This document shows positions 33,363 through 42,796 of a stretch of DNA of 64,000 nt, piece by piece. Origin of the DNA: Micromonospora kangleipakensis. GTDB lineage: Bacteria; Actinomycetota; Actinomycetes; Mycobacteriales; Micromonosporaceae. Position 1 is the stretch's first letter. Every line of letters begins with the position of its first letter. Both the position numbers and the translations under genes were made by a program. The DNA is taken from NCBI RefSeq assembly GCF_004217615.1, contig NZ_SHLD01000001.1, positions 3,348,001 to 3,412,000 on the forward strand, given 5' to 3'. The notes beneath the pieces are model-generated. The model saw only the letters and a list, made by a program, of their open reading frames with translations. It did no database searches and was not told the origin of the DNA.

Positions 33363-34637
33363 GTGACGCCTGAGGAGATCCTGGCCGCCGACCGCCGGCA
33401 CGTCTGGCACCCGTACGCGGCGCTGCCGCCGGCCAACCCGCCCCACGTGGTGGCGAGCGCGGAGGGCGTACGGCTGCGGCTGGCCGACGGCCGGGAGCTC
33501 GTCGACGGGATGTCGTCGTGGTGGGCGGCGATCCACGGCTACCGCCACCCCGTGCTCGACGCGGCGGTCACCGACCAGCTCGGCCGGATGAGCCACGTGA
33601 TGTTCGGCGGGCTCACCCACGAGCCCGCGGTCCGGCTGGCCAGCACCCTGGTCGAGCTGGCCCCCGACGGCCTGGAACACGTCTTCCTCGCCGACTCCGG
33701 CTCGGTCAGCGTCGAGGTGGCGGTGAAGATGTGCCTGCAGTACCAGCGGGCCACCGGCCGGCCGGAACGCCGCCGGCTGGGCACCTGGCGGGGCGGCTAC
33801 CACGGGGACACCTTCCATCCGATGAGCGTGTGCGACCCGGAGGGCGGGATGCACCACCTCTGGGGGGACGTGCTGCCCCGGCAGGTCTTCGCGCCGGTGC
33901 CGCCGGGCGGTTTCGACACCCCGCCGGACCCGGCGTACGAGCAGGCCCTGGTCGACGCGGTGGAGCGGCACGCCGACGAGCTGGCGGCGGTGATCGTGGA
34001 GCCGGTGGTCCAGGGCGCCGGCGGGATGCGCTTCCACCACCCGCACTACCTGCGGCTGCTGCGCGAGGTGACCCGGGCGCACGGCGTCCTGCTCATCTTC
34101 GACGAGATCGCCACCGGCCTCGGCCGTACCGGCACGATGTTCGCCGCCGAGCACGCCGGCGTCACCCCGGACGTGCTCTGCGTCGGCAAGGCGCTCACCG
34201 GCGGTTACCTGACCCTGGCCGCCGCGCTCTGCACGCCCGAGATCGCCCGCGGCATCTCGGCGGGCGGGGTGCTGGCGCACGGTCCCACGTTCATGGGCAA
34301 CCCGCTCGCCTGCGCGGTCGCCAACGCCTCGCTGGACCTGCTGCGGGCCGGGGACTGGGCCGGGCAGGTGGCGAGGATCCAGGACGGGCTGCGGGCCGGG
34401 CTGGAGCCGCTGCGCGACGCGCCCGGGGTGGCGGACGTGCGAATCCTGGGCGCGATCGGCGTGGTCCAGCTCGACCACGAGGTGGACCTGGCCCGGGCCA
34501 CCGCGGCCGCGGTGGCGCAGGGCGTCTGGCTGCGCCCGTTCCGCGACCTGGTCTACACCATGCCGCCGTACGTCACCGACGATGCCGACGTGGCGCGGAT
34601 CGTGAGCGGCGTCGAGGCGGCGGTCAAGGCCGGCTGA
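33363..34637 (+). CDS. bioA: Adenosylmethionine-8-amino-7-oxononanoate aminotransferase
   Basis: 424-residue fold-type I PLP enzyme. PLP lysine is Lys276 ([12 protein letters not shown]), the cofactor Asp is in [13 protein letters not shown] (about 245), and [11 protein letters not shown] near the N-terminus plus [11 protein letters not shown] around 50-60 are BioA substrate-site signatures, distinguishing it from ornithine or GABA aminotransferases. It converts KAPA to DAPA using SAM in biotin synthesis. No other bio gene is in the window. GAAGGAGG precedes GTG. Confidence 0.9.
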   Translation: MTPEEILAADRRHVWHPYAALPPANPPHVVASAEGVRLRLADGRELVDGMSSWWAAIHGYRHPVLDAAVTDQLGRMSHVMFGGLTHEPAVRLASTLVELAPDGLEHVFLADSGSVSVEVAVKMCLQYQRATGRPERRRLGTWRGGYHGDTFHPMSVCDPEGGMHHLWGDVLPRQVFAPVPPGGFDTPPDPAYEQALVDAVERHADELAAVIVEPVVQGAGGMRFHHPHYLRLLREVTRAHGVLLIFDEIATGLGRTGTMFAAEHAGVTPDVLCVGKALTGGYLTLAAALCTPEIARGISAGGVLAHGPTFMGNPLACAVANASLDLLRAGDWAGQVARIQDGLRAGLEPLRDAPGVADVRILGAIGVVQLDHEVDLARATAAAVAQGVWLRPFRDLVYTMPPYVTDDADVARIVSGVEAAVKAG

Positions 34638-34758
34638 GGCAGGCGTACCGGGGGAGCGGGCCGATGGTCCGCCACGCCGCCCGAACACGACGAGCGGCGG
34701 CGTTCACCGCCGTAGGACACCGCGGCGCGGCGCCGCGCGGAGGAGAGGGAGAGTCGCG

Positions 34759-35595
34759 ATGGAGAGCTTCGGGGTCCGCCTGCACCGGGCCGTGGCCGAA
34801 CGGGGACCGCTCTGCGTGGGGATCGACCCGCATCCGGGCCTGCTGGCGCGTTGGGGGCTGTCCGACGACGTCGCCGGGCTCGACCGGTTCGCCCGGACTG
34901 TGGTCGAGGCGTTGGGTGACCGGATTGCGGTGGTCAAGCCCCAGTCGGCTTGTTTTGAGCGGTTCGGCGCCCGGGGTGTCGGAATTCTTGAGTCAACTAT
35001 CCGACAGTTACGGGATTCGGGCTCGCTCGTTCTGCTCGACGTCAAGCGCGGCGACATCGGTTCGACGGTCAGCGCGTACGCCTCGGCCTACCTTGATCCA
35101 TCCAGCCCGCTGTATGTCGACGCGATCACGGCCAGCCCCTATCTCGGGGTCGGATCCCTCGCGCCGATGTTCGAGCTGGCCGCCGCGCACGGCGGTGGCG
35201 TCTTCGTCCTGGCGCTCACCTCGAACCCGGAGGGCACCTCGGTGCAGCGCGCCGTCACGGCCGACGGGCGGACCGTCGCGCAGACCGTGATCGACGAGAT
35301 TTCCCAGCTCAACAGGGGTGCCGAGCCGCTCGGCAGCTTCGGTCTGGTGGTCGGCGCGACGATCGGCGACACCGGTCACGACCTCTCGGCGGTGAACGGT
35401 CCGCTGCTCGCGCCGGGGCTCGGCGCCCAGGGTGGCACGGCGGCCGACCTGCGGAACGTCTTCGGCTCCAGCCTGCCCTCGGTGCTGCCCTCGTACTCCC
35501 GCGAGGTCCTGCACGCGGGACCGGACATCGCCGGCCTGCGGGCTGCGGCGGACCGGGTTCTGGGCGACTGCCGGGCCGCGCTGGCCACCTCCTGA
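34759..35595 (+). CDS. pyrF: Orotidine 5'-phosphate decarboxylase, type 2
   Basis: 278 residues, actinobacterial/mycobacterial type. GIDPHPGLL near 20 and the catalytic Asp-Lys pair in LLDVKRGDIGS (Lys96) are seen, then ASPYLGVGSLAPMF and PGLGAQGG for the phosphate. It produces UMP. gaggagagggaga precedes ATG. pyrE is not in the window. Base composition drops slightly around 34930-35050, not enough to claim transfer. Confidence 0.93.
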   Translation: MESFGVRLHRAVAERGPLCVGIDPHPGLLARWGLSDDVAGLDRFARTVVEALGDRIAVVKPQSACFERFGARGVGILESTIRQLRDSGSLVLLDVKRGDIGSTVSAYASAYLDPSSPLYVDAITASPYLGVGSLAPMFELAAAHGGGVFVLALTSNPEGTSVQRAVTADGRTVAQTVIDEISQLNRGAEPLGSFGLVVGATIGDTGHDLSAVNGPLLAPGLGAQGGTAADLRNVFGSSLPSVLPSYSREVLHAGPDIAGLRAAADRVLGDCRAALATS

Positions 35596-35641
35596 CTGAC
35601 TGACGGCTCGGTCACTTTGCGCTGATCCTCGCGCGTCCACG

Positions 35642-35670
35642 TTGCCGAAATCTCCGATGACCGCTAGTTT
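35642..35670 (+). promoter_or_regulatory. Sigma-70-type promoter candidate for mihF
   Basis: TTGCCG (35642-35647), 17 nt, TAGTTT (35665-35670), about 104 nt upstream of the mihF start. This 179-nt gap is locally AT-richer than its surroundings, as expected for a strong promoter of an abundant nucleoid protein. Confidence 0.5.
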
Positions 35671-35774
35671 TCCCCGCGCTGGGAACCACGGACCCCTTTG
35701 GTTGCCAGCGACACCACGTTTCACAGATGCGGCGGTGCGCCCCGCCCGCCGCGATAGGGACCTGAGGAGAACTG

Positions 35775-36092
35775 GTGCCGCTCCCGTCACTGACCCCCGA
35801 GCAGCGCGCTGCCGCGCTGGAGAAGGCCGCGGAGATCCGCAAGGCCCGTGCAAAGCTGAAGGAGGACCTGAAGCAGGGCAAGACCAACCTCGCCACGGTC
35901 CTCGAGCAGGCCGAGTCCAACGACGTCGTCGGCAAGCTGAAGGTGTCGGCCGTCCTGCAGGCCATGCCGGGCATCGGCAAGATCCGGGCCACCCAGATCA
36001 TGGAGAAGCTCAAGATCGCCGACAGCCGCCGACTGCGTGGCCTGGGCGAGCAGCAGCGCAAGGCTCTGCTTGGAGAGTTCGCCGCCAACTGA
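35775..36092 (+). CDS. mihF: Integration host factor, actinobacterial type (MihF)
   Basis: 105 residues. Helical N-terminal region (EQRAAALEKAAEIRKARAKLKEDLKQG) and a helix-two-turn-helix DNA-binding core, VSAVLQAMPGIGKIRATQIMEKLKIADSRRLRGLG (about 58-92). This is the mycobacterial/streptomycete IHF, unrelated to enterobacterial IHF. It bends DNA and affects nucleoid structure and phage integration. GTG with GGAGA upstream. Its neighbour is the guanylate kinase homologue, as in other actinobacteria. Confidence 0.94.
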   Translation: MPLPSLTPEQRAAALEKAAEIRKARAKLKEDLKQGKTNLATVLEQAESNDVVGKLKVSAVLQAMPGIGKIRATQIMEKLKIADSRRLRGLGEQQRKALLGEFAAN

Positions 36093-36117
36093 ACGCCGCA
36101 ACGTGTAGAAACAAGCG

Positions 36118-36651
36118 GTGAGCACGGATGACGAGGCGCGCCCGGCGGCTCGGCTCACTGTCCTGGCCGGACCTTCCGGGGCCGGCACGGAGAGTGTCGT
36201 CGAGCTGGTCCGGGCGCGTTTCCCGTCCGCCTGGGTTCCCGTGGCGGCCACCACCCGGCCGCCCGGTGCGGGCGAGGTGGACGGCGTGGACCGGCTCTTC
36301 CTCGCCCCGGCCGCGTTCGAGCGGATGATCGCCGGCGACGAGCTGCTGGAGTGGAGCCGGATCGGGCCGTACCGGCGCGGTATCCCGCGCGCGGGGATCC
36401 GCTCCCGGCTGGCCGCCGGCCGGCCGGTGCTGCTCCCGCTGGACCTGCCCGGCGCGCTCGCTGTCCGGGCCGTGGCGCCGGACGCGCAGCTGGTGCTCCT
36501 CGCCCCGCCCGGCTACCGGCCGGACCCGGCCCTGGCGGCGACCTTCTCCCATGCCGTGACGCACGACCGTGCCGAGCGCGCGGCCGACGAGCTGGTAGGC
36601 TTGCTCGGTTCTTCCTTCCTGGCTCCGGCCCAACCGCGCCCGAGCGGTTGA
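36118..36651 (+). CDS. Guanylate kinase homologue lacking catalytic residues (likely pseudoenzyme)
   Basis: 177 residues at the usual gmk position (after mihF, before rpoZ). The order of motifs is that of guanylate kinase (P-loop, TTRxPxxGE, AxxLLEW, LLPLDLPGA, LVLLAPP), but key residues are changed: the P-loop reads GPSGAGTES at 18-26, with Thr24 where the essential Lys should be; the GMP-binding Arg is Gly50 and the GMP-binding Tyr is Arg59. The lid with RGTE..IxxRL and the following helices are largely missing, giving about 20-25 residues less than normal. The reading frame is intact. If this is right, active GMP kinase must be encoded elsewhere. I did not give it the symbol gmk for that reason. 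Confidence 0.8.
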   Translation: MSTDDEARPAARLTVLAGPSGAGTESVVELVRARFPSAWVPVAATTRPPGAGEVDGVDRLFLAPAAFERMIAGDELLEWSRIGPYRRGIPRAGIRSRLAAGRPVLLPLDLPGALAVRAVAPDAQLVLLAPPGYRPDPALAATFSHAVTHDRAERAADELVGLLGSSFLAPAQPRPSG

Positions 36652-36695
36652 GAGACCACCGCTTTCGCGCGGTGCAGAGACGCAGAGGTTAATTC

Positions 36696-36959
36696 GTGGG
36701 ATCCATCGCCAACCCCGAAGGCATCACCAACCCGCCGATCGACGAGCTCCTCGAGAAGACGACCTCGAAGTACGCGCTGGTGATCTTCGCCGCCAAGCGC
36801 GCGCGTCAGATCAACGCCTACTACAGCCAGCTCGGTGAGGGCCTGCTGGAGTACGTCGGTCCGCTCGTGGAGACCACCCCGCAGGAGAAGCCGCTCTCGA
36901 TCGCCATGCGCGAGATCAACGCGGGCCTGCTCACCGCCGAGCCGACCGACCAGCCGTAA
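36696..36959 (+). CDS. rpoZ: RNA polymerase omega subunit
   Basis: 87 residues. [37 protein letters not shown] (about 11-46) is the actinobacterial omega core that clamps beta-prime; the tail [15 protein letters not shown] is also typical. It aids polymerase assembly. AGAGGT lies 7 nt before GTG. A small hairpin (ACCGC tttcgc GCGGT) is 20-40 nt upstream. Confidence 0.95.
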   Translation: MGSIANPEGITNPPIDELLEKTTSKYALVIFAAKRARQINAYYSQLGEGLLEYVGPLVETTPQEKPLSIAMREINAGLLTAEPTDQP

Positions 36960-36973
36960 GCCCGCCCGCGTCG

Positions 36974-38182
36974 ATGTCCGCCGAGATCGTCCTCGGGGTC
37001 GGCGGTGGCATCGCCGCCTACAAGGCGTGTGAGCTGCTCCGGCTCTTCACCGAGTCGGGTCATCACGTCCGGGTCGTGCCGACCGCGTCGGCGCTCCGCT
37101 TCGTCGGGGCGCCGACCTGGGCCGCGCTCTCCGGGCGGCCGGTCGCCGACGACGTCTGGTCCGACGTGCACGAGGTGCCGCACGTCCGCCTCGGTCAGCA
37201 CGCCGACCTGGTGGTGGTCGCGCCGACCACGGCCGACCTGCTCGCCAAGGCCGCCCACGGGCTCGCCGACGACCTGCTGAGCAACACCCTGCTGACCGCC
37301 CGCTGCCCGGTCCTGCTCGCCCCGGCCATGCACACCGAGATGTGGGAGCACCCCGCCACCGTCGCGAACGTCGCGACCCTGCGGTCCCGGGGCGTCCGGG
37401 TGATCGAGCCCGCGGTCGGCCGGCTCACCGGCGCCGACACCGGCAAGGGCCGACTGCCCGACCCGGCGGAGATCTTCGCCGTCGCCCGCCGTGCCCTCGC
37501 CCGGGGCGTCACCGCCCCGGCCGACCTGGCCGGCCGGCACGTGGTGGTCACCGCCGGCGGCACCCGCGAGCCACTCGACCCGGTCCGGTTCCTCGGCAAC
37601 CGCTCCTCCGGCAAGCAGGGGTACGCCTTCGCCCGCGCGGCGGTCGCCCGGGGCGCCCGGGTCACCCTGGTGTCGGCGAACGTCTCGCTCGCCGACCCGG
37701 CCGGCGTCGACCTGGTCCGGGTGGGCACCACCGAGGAGCTGCGCAAGGCGACCCTGGAGGCCGCGGCCGGCGCGGACGCCGTGGTGATGGCCGCCGCTCC
37801 CGCCGATTTCCGTCCGGCGACGTACGCGCCTGGCAAAATCAAGAAGGCGGACGACGGCAGCGCGCCGACGATCGACCTGGTCACGAACCCGGACATCGCC
37901 GCCGAGCTGGGCCGTCGCCGTCGACCCGAACAGGTGCTGGTGGTGTTCGCCGCCGAGACCGGCGACGCCGAGGCCAACGGCCGGGCCAAGCTGGCCCGCA
38001 AGCGGGCGGACCTCATCGTCATCAACGAGGTCGGCCCGGACAAGGTCTTCGGCGCCGAGACCAACGCGGCGACCGTCATCGGTGCGGACGGCTCGGTCGC
38101 CCGGCTTGCCGAGCGGTCCAAGGAGGACCTCGCCGACGACGTCTGGGATCTCGTCGTGGCCCGGCTGGCCGACCGGTCCTGA
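36974..38182 (+). CDS. coaBC: Phosphopantothenoylcysteine decarboxylase / phosphopantothenate-cysteine ligase
   Basis: 402 residues, bifunctional. CoaC flavoprotein half (1-about 185): GVGGGIAAYKA, the substrate-flap region APAMHTEMW (PxMxxxMW) near 115-123. CoaB half: TAGGTREPLDPVRFLGNRSSGKQGYA (about 190-216) and APADFRPATYAPGKIKK (about 273-290) with the Lys-Lys of the nucleotide site. It makes 4'-phosphopantetheine for CoA. It starts 15 nt after rpoZ. Confidence 0.94.
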   Translation: MSAEIVLGVGGGIAAYKACELLRLFTESGHHVRVVPTASALRFVGAPTWAALSGRPVADDVWSDVHEVPHVRLGQHADLVVVAPTTADLLAKAAHGLADDLLSNTLLTARCPVLLAPAMHTEMWEHPATVANVATLRSRGVRVIEPAVGRLTGADTGKGRLPDPAEIFAVARRALARGVTAPADLAGRHVVVTAGGTREPLDPVRFLGNRSSGKQGYAFARAAVARGARVTLVSANVSLADPAGVDLVRVGTTEELRKATLEAAAGADAVVMAAAPADFRPATYAPGKIKKADDGSAPTIDLVTNPDIAAELGRRRRPEQVLVVFAAETGDAEANGRAKLARKRADLIVINEVGPDKVFGAETNAATVIGADGSVARLAERSKEDLADDVWDLVVARLADRS

Positions 38183-38207
38183 ACACTGGTCACCACCGCA
38201 TTCCCTG

Positions 38208-38231
38208 AGTCACCCTCGAGGCACGGTGACT
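38208..38231. other. Inverted repeat upstream of metK
   Basis: AGTCACC (38208-38214) and GGTGACT (38225-38231) form a 7-bp dyad with a palindromic CTCGAG in the spacer; TAAACT immediately overlaps the right arm and could be a -10 box. It may be an operator or a weak terminator for coaBC. No known SAM-riboswitch core was recognised in the 99-nt leader. Confidence 0.4.
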
Positions 38232-38281
38232 AAACTGCCGCGGAGCGACCGTATAAGAGTTTTCAAGTGCTTAGGAGTGCC

Positions 38282-39472
<1,191 letters not shown>

Positions 39473-39486
39473 CCGGCACCAGGCGC

Positions 39487-39522
39487 AGCGACCGGCGACC
39501 CGCACCCGGGTCGCCGGTCGCT
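39487..39522. terminator. Hairpin terminator between metK and priA
   Basis: 15-bp perfect stem (39487-39501 with 39508-39522), 6-nt loop, starting 14 nt after the metK stop and ending 9 nt before the priA start codon, so the priA leader is partly buried in it. Confidence 0.7.
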
Positions 39523-39531
39523 CGTGTCTGC

Positions 39532-41547
39532 GTGGACATGCCCCTGGCCCACCTGGACCGCCCCTTCGACTACCTGGTCCCCGCCGAGCTGGACGCCGAG
39601 GCGGTCCCCGGCGTCCGGGTCAAGGTGCGCTTCGCCGGCCAGCTGGTCGACGGCTGGCTGCTGGAGCGGGTCGAGCAGTCCGACCACCCCCGGCTGGCGT
39701 ACCTGGAGAAGGTCGTCTCGCCGGTGCCGGTGCTCGCGCCGGAGATCGCCCGGCTGGCCCGGGCGGTGGCCGACCGGTACGCCGGCAGTCTCGCCGACGT
39801 GCTCCGCCTCGCCGTGCCGCCCCGGCACGCCCGCGCCGAGAAGGAGCTCGTCGGCGCCGCGCCGCCCCCGGCCGACACCGCCCCGGCCGGCCCGGCCGCC
39901 GGCACCGCCGGCGGCACCGGCACCCCTCCGGTCGGCGCAACCGTCGTCCCCGCCGGCACCGCCTCGGCCGGCCCGACCGCCGAGGCGGTACCGCTCGACC
40001 CGCGCGGCTGGCGGGACTACCCGGCCGGGCCGGCGTTCCTCCGCGCGCTCACCGACGGGCGGGCGCCCCGCGCGGTCTGGTCGGCCCTGCCGGGGGAAGA
40101 CTGGGCCGCCCGGCACGCCGACGCCGTCGCCGCCACCGTGGCCGGCGGCCGGGGCGCGCTGATCGTGGTGGCCGACGCCCGGGACCTGGACCGGCTCGAC
40201 GCCGCGCTGACCGGCACGCTCGGGCCCGACCGGCACGTCTGTCTCTCCGCCGCGCTCGGACCGGCCCGGCGCTACCGCGCCTTCCTCGCCGCCCGGCGGG
40301 CCGAGGCGCCCGTGGTGATCGGCACCCGCGCGGCGATGTTCGCCCCGGTGGACCGGCTCGGCCTGGTGGCGATCTGGGACGACGGCGACGACCTGCACGC
40401 CGAGCAACGGGCGCCGTACCCGCACGCGCGGGAGGTGCTGCTCACCCGGGCCCAGCTCGGCGGGGCGGCGGCCCTGGTCGGCGGGTACGCCCGGACCGCC
40501 GAGGCGCAGCTGCTGGTGGAGACCGGCTGGGCCCGAGAGGTGGTCGCCGACCGGACGACCGTGCGGGCGCGTACCCCGGCGATCGCGCCGACCGGCGACG
40601 ACCCGCAGCTGGCCCGCGACCCCGGCGCGGCGACGGCCCGGCTGCCCAGCCTGGCCTGGACCACCGCCCGGGACACCCTGCGCGCCGACGCCCCGGTGCT
40701 GGTGCAGGTGCCCCGCCGCGGCTACCTGCCCTCGGTCGCCTGCGCCGACTGCCGGACCCCGGCCCGCTGCCCGCACTGCGCCGGCCCGCTCGCGCTGCCC
40801 TCCGCCGCCGGGACGCCCGCCTGTCGCTGGTGCGGCCGGGTCGCCGCCGCGTACGCCTGCCCGGAGTGCGGCGGGCGGCGGCTGCGCGCCTCCGTCACCG
40901 GCGCCCGGCGCACCGCCGAGGAGCTGGGCCGCGCCTTCCCCGGGGTGCCCGTCCGCACCTCGGGCCGGGAGGAGGTGCTCACCACCGTGCCCGCCGGGGC
41001 CGGCCTGGTGATCGCCACCCCCGGCGCGGAGCCGGTCGCCGAGGGCGGCTACGGGGCGGTGCTGCTGCTCGACTCGTGGGCGCTGCTCACCCGGGCCGAC
41101 CTGCGGGCCGGCGAGGAGGCGCTGCGTCGCTGGCTGGCCGCCGCAGCCCTGGCCCGGCCGGGCGCGGCCGGCGGCCGGGTGGTGGTGGTCGCCGACGGCG
41201 CCCTCGCGCCGGTGCAGGCGCTGCTGCGCTGGGACGCGGCCTGGTTCGCCGCCCGGGAGCTGGCCGAGCGGCGGGAGCTGGGCTTCCCGCCGGCGGTGAA
41301 GATGGCCAGCGTCACCGGCCCGGCCGAGGCGGTGGCCGACCTGCTCGCCGGGGCCCGGCTGCCGGACGACGCCGAGGTGCTCGGCCCGGTCCCCGCCGAC
41401 GAGGGCCGGGAGCGGATGCTGGTGCGGGTGCCGCGCGCCCGGGCCGCCGCCCTCGCCGAGGCGCTGCACACGGCCGCCGGGCAGCGCAGCGCCCGCAAGG
41501 CCGCCGATCCGGTCCGCCTCCAGGTAGACCCGCTGAGCCTGTTCTGA
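39532..41547 (+). CDS. priA: Probable replication restart protein PriA (helicase-motif-poor type)
   Basis: 671 residues. The N-terminal 3'-DNA-binding domain (VDMPLAHLDRPFDYLVP) and the cysteine-rich zinc-binding region (about 402-446; CADC..CPHC..CRWC..CPEC) match PriA, but Walker A is absent: the P-loop position holds a plain GEDW stretch, as in mycobacterial and streptomycete PriA. It probably loads or remodels without helicase action. There is a Pro/Ala linker near 105-160. The first start in frame is GTG 39532; codons directly upstream (ARVC) also look PriA-like, so the true start may be a rarer codon inside the hairpin. No ribosome site is seen. Confidence 0.88.
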   Translation: MDMPLAHLDRPFDYLVPAELDAEAVPGVRVKVRFAGQLVDGWLLERVEQSDHPRLAYLEKVVSPVPVLAPEIARLARAVADRYAGSLADVLRLAVPPRHARAEKELVGAAPPPADTAPAGPAAGTAGGTGTPPVGATVVPAGTASAGPTAEAVPLDPRGWRDYPAGPAFLRALTDGRAPRAVWSALPGEDWAARHADAVAATVAGGRGALIVVADARDLDRLDAALTGTLGPDRHVCLSAALGPARRYRAFLAARRAEAPVVIGTRAAMFAPVDRLGLVAIWDDGDDLHAEQRAPYPHAREVLLTRAQLGGAAALVGGYARTAEAQLLVETGWAREVVADRTTVRARTPAIAPTGDDPQLARDPGAATARLPSLAWTTARDTLRADAPVLVQVPRRGYLPSVACADCRTPARCPHCAGPLALPSAAGTPACRWCGRVAAAYACPECGGRRLRASVTGARRTAEELGRAFPGVPVRTSGREEVLTTVPAGAGLVIATPGAEPVAEGGYGAVLLLDSWALLTRADLRAGEEALRRWLAAAALARPGAAGGRVVVVADGALAPVQALLRWDAAWFAARELAERRELGFPPAVKMASVTGPAEAVADLLAGARLPDDAEVLGPVPADEGRERMLVRVPRARAAALAEALHTAAGQRSARKAADPVRLQVDPLSLF

Positions 41548-41560
41548 CCGCCGCCGTACG

Positions 41561-41628
41561 CCCGGCAAGTAGCCATATTCACGGAACGAGTGGCCATCCC
41601 GGGTCGAATGGCTACTCTTGCCGTGAAT
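41561..41628. other. Three-arm structure with alternative pairing after priA
   Basis: A 21-nt left arm at 41577-41597 pairs with 41608-41628 (18 of 21 positions) over a 10-nt loop. A second left arm at 41563-41576 (ggcaagtagccat) pairs with most of the same right arm (atggctact...ttgcc). The two stems exclude each other. It sits 14 nt after the priA stop with no T-run. Confidence 0.6.
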
Positions 41629-41803
41629 CTGCGCGGCTCCTGTGGCCGGTCGTCGGACCACGCGTGCGGCAAACGGGTGGTAGCTGCGTGATAGCATCGC
41701 CCGTCATGCCCGGGCGCACGGATGGCGCGACGAAGGCGGGAACGCGTCGATCCGACGCCAAATCGATGATGTCAATCAGCCGGTGAGCAGGGGTGGACCA
41801 GTC

Positions 41804-42787
41804 GTGACCGTTCGTCAATCGATCGTCTTCAACGGCGACCTCGGCAGCGGCAAGAGCACCGTCTCCGTCGAGATCGCCAAGCGGCTGGGGCTGCGCCGGG
41901 TCAGCGTCGGCGACCTCTACCGGCAGATGGCGCAGGAGCGGCAGATGACCGCGCTCCAGCTCAACCTGCACGCCGAGCTGGACCAGGCGGTCGACGGCTA
42001 CGTCGACCAGCTCCAGCGGGACATCGCGGCCTCCGGCGAGTCGCTGGTGATGGACTCCCGGCTGGCCTGGCACTTCTTCACCGACGCGCTCAAGGTGCAC
42101 ATGATCACCGAGCCGACCGAGGCGGCCCGGCGGGTGCTCGCCCGCCCGTCCGGCCCGGCCGAGAGCTACGCCTCGCTGGAGGAGGCGAAGGCCAAGCTCC
42201 GGGAGCGCAGCGAGAGCGAGCGCGGCCGGTTCATCGTCCGGTACGGCGTCGACAAGGCCCGGCTGCGCAACTACGACCTGATCTGCGACACCACCCGGGC
42301 CACCCCGGAGCAGGTGATCGCGCACATCATCGACGCGTACGAGGGCCGGTTCGGCGCCGACGTGCTGGCCGACGCCCCGCCGCTGCTGCTGCTCGACCCG
42401 GCCCGGGTCTACCCGACCGAGGACATCACCACCCTGCGCGGGCTCTGGGACTCCGAGTTCGTCGGCGAGGTGGCCGGGGCCGGCGACGAGGCCCTCGAAC
42501 CGCTGCGGATCGGCTACACCGGCGAGTACTTCTTCGTCGTCGACGGGCACCGCCGGCTCAGCGCCGCCGTCCAGAGCGGCTTCCCCCTCGTCCCGGCCCG
42601 GCTGGTCGCCGAGGTGGAGGAGCCGGTGGTCGGCGGGATGAGCGCGGTCGACTACTTCGCCGCCCAGGTCCGCCCCAGCATGATCCACGACTGGGAGGCC
42701 GCCCACGGCATCGCGCTGCCGCTGCCCGAGCACGCCCTGCTCGGCGGGGACGCGGTGCTGGCCGGGGAGCCGGGCACCGGCGCCTGA
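41804..42787 (+). CDS. P-loop (cytidylate kinase-like) kinase fused to a ParB/sulfiredoxin-like domain
   Basis: 327 residues. The N-terminal half (about 1-190) is a small-molecule kinase: P-loop GDLGSGKST at 11-19, and VSVGDLYRQMAQERQM (about 33-48) resembles the NMP-binding segment of archaeal-type CMP kinases; SGESLVMDSRLAWHF and RSESERGRFIVRYGVD follow as core strand and lid. The C-terminal part (about 200-275) has DPARVYPTEDITTLR and YFFVVDGHRRLSAAVQSG, the ParB/sulfiredoxin-type DGHRR box that in other proteins binds CTP or ATP. Function unknown. GTG 41804 is preferred (AGGGG upstream); GTG 41783 is possible and adds 7 residues. It lies between priA and def in an accessory insert. Confidence 0.65.
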   Translation: MTVRQSIVFNGDLGSGKSTVSVEIAKRLGLRRVSVGDLYRQMAQERQMTALQLNLHAELDQAVDGYVDQLQRDIAASGESLVMDSRLAWHFFTDALKVHMITEPTEAARRVLARPSGPAESYASLEEAKAKLRERSESERGRFIVRYGVDKARLRNYDLICDTTRATPEQVIAHIIDAYEGRFGADVLADAPPLLLLDPARVYPTEDITTLRGLWDSEFVGEVAGAGDEALEPLRIGYTGEYFFVVDGHRRLSAAVQSGFPLVPARLVAEVEEPVVGGMSAVDYFAAQVRPSMIHDWEAAHGIALPLPEHALLGGDAVLAGEPGTGA

Positions 42788-42796
42788 GCGCGCGAC

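Noticed and set aside
38183..38281. SAM riboswitch upstream of metK
   Set aside because: The 99-nt leader is short and I could not match it to a known SAM riboswitch core; only a small dyad is present.
39532..41547. PriA missing Walker A as a novel defect
   Set aside because: Helicase-motif-poor PriA is already typical of actinobacteria.
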